Of a DNA stretch of 64,000 nt, positions 52,656-60,574 are shown one piece after another. A program made the translations under genes and the position numbers. Where the stretch lies: NCBI GenBank assembly GCA_012839185.1, contig DUNU01000015.1:62001-126000 (forward strand). The letters are read 5' to 3'. Position 1 is the stretch's first letter. The number at the start of each line of letters is the position of its first letter. Source of the DNA: Clostridiales bacterium. GTDB taxonomy: Bacteria > Bacillota > Clostridia > Oscillospirales > Acutalibacteraceae. The notes beneath the pieces are model-generated. The model made no database searches. It had not been told where the DNA came from and was given only the letters and a program-made list of their open reading frames with translations.

Positions 52656-53800
52656 AAAGACTTTGCATTTTAGGCTCAACAGGCTCAATCGGCACTCAAT
52701 CCCTTGATGTTGTTCGCATGTCGCAAAGCATTGATGAGCTTCGTTATCAAGTTGATTCTCTTACTGCAAACAAAAATACTGACATTATCGAACAACAAGC
52801 TCGTGAATTTAAGCCTCGAATGGTTGCAATGCTTGATGAAAAATCTGCAAATGATTTGAAAATTCGTTTGGGCGATACTGATATTAAGGTATATTCAGGT
52901 GTTGAAGGTATATGTGAATGTGCCGAAGCCGATTCATCAGATACTGTTATCAATGCAATAGTGGGACTTGCAGGACTGAAACCAACCTTGTCTGCATTAT
53001 CTGCCGGAAAGACGCTTGCACTTGCCAATAAAGAAACTTTGGTAGCAGGCGGGCATTTGGTTACTGATTTGGCTAAAAAAAATAATGTGCCTATTTTACC
53101 GGTTGACAGTGAACATTCTGCGATATTCCAATGCTTACAAGCGGCACCACCTAATAAAGCGTTAAAGAAAATCATTTTGACCGCATCCGGTGGTCCGTTT
53201 TTCGGGAAAACGCGTGAAGAACTAAAAAGTGTTACCGTTGAGCAGGCACTTAAACATCCGAATTGGGATATGGGTGCGAAAATTACAATAGACAGTGCAA
53301 CAATGTTTAATAAAGGGCTTGAACTGATTGAAGCAGTCCGTCTTTTCGATGTGACGGAAGATATGATTGATATAATCGTTCATCGTGAAAGCATTGTTCA
53401 TTCCATGATAGAATTTGATGATAACTCAATTCTTGCTCAGATGGGTGTTCCCGATATGCGTATTCCTATCCAATACGCATTAACTTATCCGAATCGCTAT
53501 TCTTCGCCTGTTGAGGAACTTGATTTCAGGAAACATTCAAATCTCAGCTTTTTTGAGCCGGATTATGAGGCTTTTGATTGTCTCGGTATTTGCAGAAAAG
53601 CAGTAAAAATGGGCGGACTTTATCCTGCTGCCGTAAATTCCGCAAATGAGGTTGCAAATTATAAATTCCGAAAAGGTGAGATTTCATTTTTAGAGATTGG
53701 CGAGAAAATCCGAAAGGCTTTTGATATTGCTCCGAATGTTTCGTATTTTACCGCTGATGATATATTCACACTCGACGAGGAAATTAGGAGATTGATATAA
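52652..53800 (+). CDS. dxr: 1-deoxy-D-xylulose 5-phosphate reductoisomerase
   Basis: 382 residues. NADPH motif LGSTGSIGTQSLDVV (6-20), ALANKETLVAGG, VDSEHSAIFQCL and ASGGPFF are diagnostic. Commits DXP to the MEP pathway, matching ispH and ispG in this window. Overlaps cdsA upstream and shares the last base with the rseP start. Confidence 0.97.
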   Translation: MKRLCILGSTGSIGTQSLDVVRMSQSIDELRYQVDSLTANKNTDIIEQQAREFKPRMVAMLDEKSANDLKIRLGDTDIKVYSGVEGICECAEADSSDTVINAIVGLAGLKPTLSALSAGKTLALANKETLVAGGHLVTDLAKKNNVPILPVDSEHSAIFQCLQAAPPNKALKKIILTASGGPFFGKTREELKSVTVEQALKHPNWDMGAKITIDSATMFNKGLELIEAVRLFDVTEDMIDIIVHRESIVHSMIEFDDNSILAQMGVPDMRIPIQYALTYPNRYSSPVEELDFRKHSNLSFFEPDYEAFDCLGICRKAVKMGGLYPAAVNSANEVANYKFRKGEISFLEIGEKIRKAFDIAPNVSYFTADDIFTLDEEIRRLI

Positions 53801-54873
53801 TGGCAGAAATTTGGTCAAAGATATGGCAAATATTGCTTGCAATAGTCTTCTTTGGTATTATTATATTTGTGCATGAACTCGGTCATTTTGTTTTTGCAAA
53901 ACTTTTTAAGGTTAAAGTTAATGAGTTTGCTTTAGGCATGGGACCGCGTCTTTTCGGTTTCACCAAGGGCGATACAAAGTATTCGTTGCGACTTTTCCCG
54001 ATAGGCGGTTATTGTGCTATGGAAGGGGAAAATGAAGACAGCGAGGACAGCGGTGCATTTTGCAACAAGAAAGTTTGGCAGAGAATAATTATCGTAGCCG
54101 CAGGAGCGACTATGAACATCCTTTTGGGTTTTATTATTTTCGGCATATTAAATTCATCGGCTGATTTGGTCGGAACGACAAAAATAGCCCGATTTGATGA
54201 TAATGCAGTCAGTGCAACCTGTGACCTTAAAGAAGGGGACAGGATAATCAAAATTGACGGTACTCGTATTTTTACTGCTACGGATATGGCATATTGTTTA
54301 ACTCGCGGTGATGACCAATATGTTGATATGACTATTGAGCGTGACGGCAAAAAGATCGAACTTGTCGAGGTGGAATTCCCGCAGGAAGAATACGAAGGGA
54401 GAACAATTTTAATTCGTGACTTCTGGCTTTTGGGAGAGGAGCCTAATTTCTTCAATCGACTTTCCTATACCTTAAAAGAAACTATTGCAACCGAAAATAT
54501 GGTCAGACTTTCGCTGCTTGATATGATAACAGGGAAATACGGACTGAAAGATCTGTCAGGACCTATCGGGACAATGGAGATTATTTCCGATGCCGCAGGC
54601 GATATTTCGAGTGATGATAAAGAGGAACGCAAGGCGGCAATTGAATATCTGCTGTTCCTGATGGCGTTTATTTCAATAAATATCGGTATGGTTAATGTCC
54701 TTCCGATTCCGGCTCTTGACGGCGGTCGGCTGTTTTTCTTGGTAATTGAAGCAATACGCAGAAAACCGATACCGCAAAAGTATGAAGCCTATGTTCACGC
54801 AGCAGGTATGATCTTGCTTCTTGCACTTATCGCAGTGATTTCTCTCAAAGACATTATTTATTTGTTTAAGTAG
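53800..54873 (+). CDS. rseP: RIP metalloprotease (site-2 protease, RseP)
   Basis: 357 residues. Zinc motif HELGH at residues 25-29 in the first helix, PDZ domain near 120-200, and the third ligand in IPALDGGRLFFL near the C-terminus. Intramembrane protease of anti-sigma factors and remnant signal peptides. Position between dxr and ispG is conserved in Firmicutes. Confidence 0.96.
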   Translation: MAEIWSKIWQILLAIVFFGIIIFVHELGHFVFAKLFKVKVNEFALGMGPRLFGFTKGDTKYSLRLFPIGGYCAMEGENEDSEDSGAFCNKKVWQRIIIVAAGATMNILLGFIIFGILNSSADLVGTTKIARFDDNAVSATCDLKEGDRIIKIDGTRIFTATDMAYCLTRGDDQYVDMTIERDGKKIELVEVEFPQEEYEGRTILIRDFWLLGEEPNFFNRLSYTLKETIATENMVRLSLLDMITGKYGLKDLSGPIGTMEIISDAAGDISSDDKEERKAAIEYLLFLMAFISINIGMVNVLPIPALDGGRLFFLVIEAIRRKPIPQKYEAYVHAAGMILLLALIAVISLKDIIYLFK

Positions 54874-54881
54874 GTGATATT

Positions 54882-55931
54882 GTGTCTAAGGTTGTTAAAA
54901 TAGGTAGTCTGTTTATCGGCGGAGATGATTTTAATAAAAAACATATTCCCGTCCAGTCAATGTTAAATACACCTTCACGAGATACTGAAAAATGTGTTGC
55001 ACAAGCGATTGAACTTGAAAAAGCGGGTTGTGAAATTATACGCGTTGCCGTTCCTGATATGGAAAGCGTAAAGACCGTATCTGCACTTAAAGAAAATGTC
55101 AAAACTCCGATTGTTGCCGATATTCATTTTGATTACAGATTGGCTCTTGAATCCGTTGCAGCAGGCGTTGACAAGGTTCGTATAAATCCCGGCAATATCG
55201 GTGCCGATGAAAATGTTAAGGCAGTTGCCAATGCTTGTTTTAATAAGAATATTCCTATTCGTATCGGTGTAAATTCCGGTTCTGTTGAAAAGGAGATATT
55301 AAAAAAATTCGGAGGGCCAACCCCCGAAGCGATGGTTGAAAGTGCTTTATATCACGCCTCATTACTCGAAAAATTTGATTTTGATAATATTGTACTTTCA
55401 GTTAAATCTTCCGATGTTTCAAATACCGTTAAGTGCTATGAATTGCTTTCTGCAAAAACGAATTATCCTCTTCATCTCGGCGTAACCGAGGCGGGAACTT
55501 CAAGGATGGGGCTTATTAAATCGTCTGCAGGTATCGGTTCACTCTTGCTTCATAATATTGGCGACACCATTCGCGTGTCTCTTACCGCAAATCCCGTTGA
55601 GGAAGTGTATGCGGGGATTGATTTATTGAAAGCTGTCGGAGTTCGTAAAAACGGTGTAAAATTTGTGTCTTGTCCCACTTGCGGCAGAACAAAAATTGAT
55701 TTAATCGGGCTTGCAATAGAAGTTGAAAATGCTCTTCGCAATTGTCAGAAAAATATAACTGTTGCGGTTATGGGCTGTGTTGTCAACGGCCCCGGAGAAG
55801 CAAAAGAAGCAGACATCGGCGTTGCAGGCGGAGACGGATGCGGAATCATATTCAGCCATGGGGAAGTTCTGAGAAAAGTAGACGAAAAAGATCTCCTCTT
55901 TGCACTTCTTGAAGAGGTTGAAAAATTATAG
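54882..55931 (+). CDS. ispG: 4-hydroxy-3-methylbut-2-en-1-yl diphosphate synthase
   Basis: 349 residues. [4Fe-4S] enzyme of the MEP pathway. IPVQSMLNTPSRD, VDKVRINPGNIG, the cluster cysteines in SCPTCGRTKID and VMGCVVNGPGEAKEADIG are present. The start is GTG, chosen because AGGTGAT precedes it eight bases after the rseP stop. Confidence 0.97.
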   Translation: MSKVVKIGSLFIGGDDFNKKHIPVQSMLNTPSRDTEKCVAQAIELEKAGCEIIRVAVPDMESVKTVSALKENVKTPIVADIHFDYRLALESVAAGVDKVRINPGNIGADENVKAVANACFNKNIPIRIGVNSGSVEKEILKKFGGPTPEAMVESALYHASLLEKFDFDNIVLSVKSSDVSNTVKCYELLSAKTNYPLHLGVTEAGTSRMGLIKSSAGIGSLLLHNIGDTIRVSLTANPVEEVYAGIDLLKAVGVRKNGVKFVSCPTCGRTKIDLIGLAIEVENALRNCQKNITVAVMGCVVNGPGEAKEADIGVAGGDGCGIIFSHGEVLRKVDEKDLLFALLEEVEKL

Positions 55932-55968
55932 TTTTAGCAACCATATGCTGAGATACACAGATATAATA

Positions 55969-55981
55969 TGCAAAATTTGCA
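55969..55981. repeat. Short palindrome after ispG
   Basis: TGCAAA-A-TTTGCA, 25 bases before the next gene and right after a TATAAT-like hexamer. Function not known. Confidence 0.3.
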
Positions 55982-56005
55982 GATATTGATGTGAGGAGAG
56001 AACTT

Positions 56006-56341
56006 ATGAATAATGATTGGATTATTTTTTTCTTGATTTTTCTTGTTTTCTTTATGTTATATTTGAATAATAAAGAGGCGGATAAATATATTGAAGCGAA
56101 AATAAGACGAAGAAAGGGAGATAAAGAAATGCAGGAATTGGCAAAAAGATTATTAGGTAAAGATGTATTTATAAATACGGTTGCTTCCGGAACTGTCGAT
56201 GGAATTCTGAAGGAAGTTGTCGACAATTCAATTGTTATTGAAAAAGAAGGAAACGAATCTTTTGTAAATTTAGATTATGTTATTCGTATAAGAGAATACC
56301 CTATGAATAAAATGGGTAAGAGAAAAATTATATGGGGTTGA
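56006..56341 (+). CDS. Small membrane protein of unknown function
   Basis: 111 residues. One N-terminal membrane helix (about 4-22), a highly charged stretch (EAKIRRRKGDKEMQ), then a small beta-rich domain (LGKDVFINTVASGTVDGILKEVVDNSIVI) ending in a basic tail. The beta part resembles Sm-like or YajC-type small folds but I cannot assign it. AGGAGAG precedes the ATG at 56006. It follows ispG after 74 bases. Confidence 0.75.
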   Translation: MNNDWIIFFLIFLVFFMLYLNNKEADKYIEAKIRRRKGDKEMQELAKRLLGKDVFINTVASGTVDGILKEVVDNSIVIEKEGNESFVNLDYVIRIREYPMNKMGKRKIIWG

Positions 56342-56462
56342 GACCTTGTCTTAAGTAACAAAGAAAGTAAAAATATAATGATATAAACACAATAAAGTAA
56401 TCGCTTAAAACAGCAGTTGCCAATATTATGTTTATGAAAATTATTTATATAAGGAAAAATAA

Positions 56463-58256
56463 ATGAAAATAACCAAAGATATAAAATACATCGGCGTAAA
56501 AGATCATGAAATTGATTTGTTTGAAGGACAATATGCAGTGCCGAACGGGATGTCATATAATTCATACATGATTATTGACGAAAAGATTGCGGTAATTGAT
56601 ACGGTGGATGCGAATTTCACTCATCAATGGCTTGATAATATTCAAAATGCGTTGGGCGACCGTCAGCCGGAATACCTTATTGTTCAGCATATGGAACCGG
56701 ATCATTCTGCGAATATCGTTCAATTTGCAAAAATGTATCCCGATGCAAGAATTGTTTCGTCTGCAAAGTCATTTGTAATGATGAAAAACTTTTTCGGCGT
56801 TGACTTTGAAGACAGAAGAATTGTTGTCGGAGAAGGTGATACTTTGTCTCTCGGCAGCCACAATCTAACTTTTGTTACTGCTCCGATGGTTCATTGGCCC
56901 GAAGTTATAGTTACCTATGACAGCACCGATAAGGTCTTGTTTTCTGCCGATGCTTTCGGAAAGTTCGGTGCAGCGGATGTTGAGGAAGATTGGATATCTG
57001 AGGCAAGACGATATTATATCGGCATTGTCGGAAAGTACGGAGTTCAGGTGCAAAATCTTCTTAAAAAAGCTGCCGACTTGGATATTCAAACCATCTGTCC
57101 CCTGCATGGCCCTGTTCTCAAAGAAAATCTCGGACAATATATCGGGATATATCAGACATGGTCAAGTTATCAACCCGAAGAAGAGGGTGTTGTTATTGCT
57201 TATACCTCTGTTTACGGCAATACCAAAAAAGCGGTTCTTCAACTGGCAGATAAGTTGCGTCAAAACGGATGCCCCAATATTGTTATAAATGATTTGGCAC
57301 GCTGTGACATGTCAAAAACTGTTGCAGATGCGTTCAGATACAGCAAATTAGTACTTGCAACAACCACCTATAATGCAGATATTTTCCCTTTTATGCGGGA
57401 GTTTATCGAGCATTTAACAGAGCGTAATTTCAGCAATCGTACAGTTTCTTTTATTGAAAACGGAAGTTGGGCACCTATGGCAACTAAAACGATGCGTTCT
57501 ATGTTGGAAAATTGCAAAAATCTGACATATACCGAAGCAACGGTTAAGATTATGTCCGCACTTAATGAAGAAAGTTCAATGCAACTTCATTTATTGGCGG
57601 AAGAATTATGTAAAGACTATATTTCTCTACAGGATTCCGCTGTCAACAAGAATGATTATACAGCACTTTTCCGCATCGGTTACGGTCTTTATGTCGTAAC
57701 TTGTAACGACGGCAAGAAAGACAACGGTATGATTGTCAATACGGTAACTCAGGTAACCAACACGCCTAATCGAATTGCGGTTACAATCAACAAGAATAAC
57801 TATTCTCACCATGTGATTAAACAGACGGAAACAATGAATATAAATTGTCTGACGGTTGATACCCCATTTAGTATCTTTGAAACATTCGGCTTTGCAAGCG
57901 GAAGAAATGTCAATAAGTTCGATGACAGTAAACAACTTCGTTCCGATAACGGCTTGGTAATTTTACCGCAATATATCAATGCCTATATGTCCTTAACAGT
58001 TGAACAGTATGTGGATTTGGATACTCACGGAATGTTTATTTGTTTCGTTACGGAGGCAAGAGTGATTTCCGACAGGGAAACAATTTCTTACACATACTAT
58101 CAGAATAATGTTAAACCCAAGCCTAAAACCAAAGATAAAAAAGGATATGTCTGTACTATATGCGGATATATTTACGAAGGCGAAAATCTCCCAGATGATT
58201 TTATCTGTCCTATTTGCAAGCACGGTGCTGAAGTTTTTGAAAAGATAAAGGATTGA
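56463..58256 (+). CDS. Flavodiiron protein with fused flavin reductase and rubredoxin domains
   Basis: 597 residues in four modules. Diiron MBL domain (1-250) with H76, E78, D80, H81 in QHMEPDHSAN, the histidine in APMVHWPEV, FSADAFG and CPLHGPVL; flavodoxin-like domain (about 255-395, AYTSVYGNTKKAVL); flavin reductase-like domain (about 405-560); C-terminal rubredoxin (563-597) with CTICGYIY and CPICKHG. It should reduce O2 or NO to water or N2O without outside electron carriers except NAD(P)H or a donor. This argues for an anaerobe exposed to oxidative stress. AAGGAAAAA precedes the ATG. Confidence 0.95.
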   Translation: MKITKDIKYIGVKDHEIDLFEGQYAVPNGMSYNSYMIIDEKIAVIDTVDANFTHQWLDNIQNALGDRQPEYLIVQHMEPDHSANIVQFAKMYPDARIVSSAKSFVMMKNFFGVDFEDRRIVVGEGDTLSLGSHNLTFVTAPMVHWPEVIVTYDSTDKVLFSADAFGKFGAADVEEDWISEARRYYIGIVGKYGVQVQNLLKKAADLDIQTICPLHGPVLKENLGQYIGIYQTWSSYQPEEEGVVIAYTSVYGNTKKAVLQLADKLRQNGCPNIVINDLARCDMSKTVADAFRYSKLVLATTTYNADIFPFMREFIEHLTERNFSNRTVSFIENGSWAPMATKTMRSMLENCKNLTYTEATVKIMSALNEESSMQLHLLAEELCKDYISLQDSAVNKNDYTALFRIGYGLYVVTCNDGKKDNGMIVNTVTQVTNTPNRIAVTINKNNYSHHVIKQTETMNINCLTVDTPFSIFETFGFASGRNVNKFDDSKQLRSDNGLVILPQYINAYMSLTVEQYVDLDTHGMFICFVTEARVISDRETISYTYYQNNVKPKPKTKDKKGYVCTICGYIYEGENLPDDFICPICKHGAEVFEKIKD

Positions 58257-58467
58257 TTTTGATAACCCATCCGTGTTGCAAAGGTTTTGAGAAGATTTAT
58301 ATGGCACGACAGAATTCATGCCAAAGCGATGTTCAGAATGGGAATTGCGACTTTTGGAGTTGACGTTATTCCCAACATATTTTATTTTTCTAAATAAGGA
58401 GATGCATGATAATCTATCAGGCTCCCTTCTTAATTAAATAATTTTACAGAAAGGAAAAAGAAAAACC

Positions 58468-58626
58468 ATGAAATACGTATGTGATGTTTGCGGCTGGGAA
58501 TACGATGAATCAATCGGCGATCCCGATAACGGTATCGCTCCCGGCACAAAGTTCGAAGACCTGCCCGCCGATTTTGAATGCCCCCTCTGCGGAGTCGGTA
58601 AGGATATGTTCTCAAAAGCAGAATAA
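58468..58626 (+). CDS. Rubredoxin
   Basis: 52 residues. The Fe(Cys)4 site is formed by CDVCG (C5, C8) and CPLCG (C38, C41); [12 protein letters not shown] and PADFECP are canonical. One-electron carrier. AAAGGAAAAAG precedes the ATG. It is separate from, but 211 bases after, the flavodiiron gene that already carries its own rubredoxin domain. Confidence 0.95.
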   Translation: MKYVCDVCGWEYDESIGDPDNGIAPGTKFEDLPADFECPLCGVGKDMFSKAE

Positions 58627-58660
58627 TCAACAGGTTGAAATATTAGGATAAAAATAGAAT

Positions 58661-58697
58661 AACGCTACGGTTTATTATGTCAGTAGCGTTGTTTTAA
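58661..58697 (+). terminator. Terminator of rubredoxin
   Basis: AACGCTAC (58661-58668) pairs with GTAGCGTT (58683-58690), then GTTTTAA. Confidence 0.7.
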
Positions 58698-58836
58698 TGC
58701 TAATCTTCTGTAAATTAAACATCGGTTATTCAATGTTTATCACATCATGATTTACAAAGAGATTTATTGAAAATTTAATTTTATAAATTACTGTTTTTGA
58801 AGTGAAAAAATATTTATATTTATTCCCAAATAATTG

Positions 58837-58865
58837 TTGCAAAATCTAAAAGGTTATGGTATAAT
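58837..58865 (+). promoter_or_regulatory. Promoter for zinc-ribbon protein
   Basis: TTGCAA (58837-58842) and TATAAT (58860-58865), spacer 17. Confidence 0.75.
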
Positions 58866-58892
58866 CAACAAAAATACCGTATGAGGTTTGCT

Positions 58893-60068
58893 ATGGAAAA
58901 TATGAATTATACGATTTGCCCAAAATGCAATAATCAGGTTATATTCGGCAGTACATTCTGTAGTTCTTGCGGTCATCGTTTTGAAAATAAAACAAGGATA
59001 TGTCCGTCTTGTAATAACAGTATTTCTGCTGATAATTTGTTTTGCACAAATTGCGGATATAAATTCAAAACAGAGAATGTGCAATTTTGTGCTGAGTGCG
59101 GAAATGCTTTATCGGGTGCTGATTTATTTTGTACGAAATGCGGTGCTAAAGTTTCGCCAACAAATCAAGCCAATGTTGAGGTTAAATCGCAGATTGTACA
59201 GCCAACTCCGGTGTATCAACCAATTCCTGCTTATCAACCATCTGTTCCGGTTCAAAAAGATAACAAAAAAGTAATTATCCCTATTCTCTGTGCCGTAATT
59301 GTGTTACTTGTTGCCGCCATAATTGCAATTGTATTGGTTAAAAACAAAGATAAACCGTCAGTTTTGCCAAATTCCACGACTGAAACGGAATCTAATGACA
59401 CAACGACCACAATAAATACTACCGCAAATGCTACTACAGCCGATAAGACAACTGTGGCACCGATACATACAAATCCACCGTATAACAATGAAGGGTGGGC
59501 TGAGGCTTACGTTAATACAAAAAGAGATGACTTAAATCTTCGAAATTCGGCTTACGATGGCGATATAATTGACACAATGCCCAAGGATAGCACTCTATAT
59601 GTACTTGATTATGGTGCTAAGTATAATAATTTCTATTACGTATGTTTTGACGGAATATATGGTTATGCAAGTTGTGATTATGTAAAACTTTATTCCGGAC
59701 AAACACCGGATAATGTTTCTTTCCCTGATTACATTGGGAAGTTTTATTCAAAATATTGTGAAGATATGGATTATAAATGGGAATTCTATGATTACATACG
59801 AATCCGTAAGGATAAAATAATCCTTTGCATAAATTATCTTGAAGGCTTGGCATACGCGGAAGCGACATATAATGTTTCGCCTGATGGTAAAACTTTAACC
59901 CTGGGAACCGTTTATTACACAAACGGTGTAATGGCTTTGTCTGCAGGTGCAACAATAGAATATCTGGGGAATGATGTTTTGCAAGTATATGGCTTTGAAG
60001 CATACAGTTACGAATTTATGATCCCGATTTCTCCGGCATATGAATCAGGCTTGATTTTTTATCGATAA
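58893..60068 (+). CDS. Membrane protein with three zinc ribbons and an SH3-like extracellular domain
   Basis: 391 residues. Three zinc-ribbon pairs in the N-terminal 90 residues: CPKC...CSSC, CPSC...CTNC, CAEC...CTKC. A proline-rich linker, one membrane helix (VIIPILCAVIVLLVAAIIAIVL), a Thr/Asn-rich stalk, then an SH3b-type domain (RDDLNLRNSAYDGDIIDTMPKDSTLYVLDYG) and an unassigned beta domain. Zinc ribbons would be cytoplasmic, SH3 outside. Start at 58893 is preferred over 58881 because AGG is correctly spaced. Function unknown; cell-wall binding is plausible. Confidence 0.85.
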   Translation: MENMNYTICPKCNNQVIFGSTFCSSCGHRFENKTRICPSCNNSISADNLFCTNCGYKFKTENVQFCAECGNALSGADLFCTKCGAKVSPTNQANVEVKSQIVQPTPVYQPIPAYQPSVPVQKDNKKVIIPILCAVIVLLVAAIIAIVLVKNKDKPSVLPNSTTETESNDTTTTINTTANATTADKTTVAPIHTNPPYNNEGWAEAYVNTKRDDLNLRNSAYDGDIIDTMPKDSTLYVLDYGAKYNNFYYVCFDGIYGYASCDYVKLYSGQTPDNVSFPDYIGKFYSKYCEDMDYKWEFYDYIRIRKDKIILCINYLEGLAYAEATYNVSPDGKTLTLGTVYYTNGVMALSAGATIEYLGNDVLQVYGFEAYSYEFMIPISPAYESGLIFYR

Positions 60069-60154
60069 AGCAAGCATGATTTTAGAGAATGATCTTGATT
60101 GATTTTATGTGAAAATTCAGGGAAGATTAAGAAAATTAACTCGGTAAACAATAT

Positions 60155-60196
60155 AATGACTGTGCATTGCGGTTTTGAAGACACAGTCATTTTTTA
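60155..60196 (+). terminator. Terminator of zinc-ribbon gene
   Basis: AATGACTGTG (60155-60164) pairs perfectly with CACAGTCATT (60182-60191), followed by TTTTT. Confidence 0.9.
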
Positions 60197-60382
60197 ATTT
60201 GCGAGATATTCTTAAGAGATTTTCGTTCACAAATTTGAAAAATAGAAAATTGTTATTGGTTTCCTAAAATGAAAAATGATTCTCAATGTTCCCGGCTGTC
60301 ATTTTCGGAAAAACTATTGACAATAATACTTATTTATGATAAATGTCTTTTTCGATTTTGCATAAATTTTAATAATAAATGA
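60197..60382. other. AT-rich intergenic sequence
   Basis: Between the terminator at 60155 and the promoter at 60383 I see no ORF with a ribosome site, no RNA motif and no repeat; it is AT-rich spacer. Confidence 0.5.
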
Positions 60383-60411
60383 TTGACAAATCCATTATTA
60401 GGTGATATAAT
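60383..60411 (+). promoter_or_regulatory. Consensus promoter for the dockerin/beta-propeller gene
   Basis: TTGACA (60383-60388) and TATAAT (60406-60411), spacer 17. It gives a 5' leader of about 157 bases, long for this window. Confidence 0.82.
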
Positions 60412-60574
60412 TGTTTCGTAAGAATGGCTAATAATTCGCAAGAAATATTTCAAAAATTAGTTTGACTGCTCAACTCCCCAGCGAAAGAATAATTATGATA
60501 AACAAAGTGAGAGATTGTACCAGTTTAGATTTAAGAATCAAAAAAAGAATTTTATATAAAAGGAAGCGTTTTAA

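Noticed and set aside
58402-58437. Small ORF (11 codons) downstream of a ribosome-site-like AAGGAG before the rubredoxin gene
   Set aside because: Two overlapping ATGs of 11 codons each, no hairpin or codon run following; too short to support.
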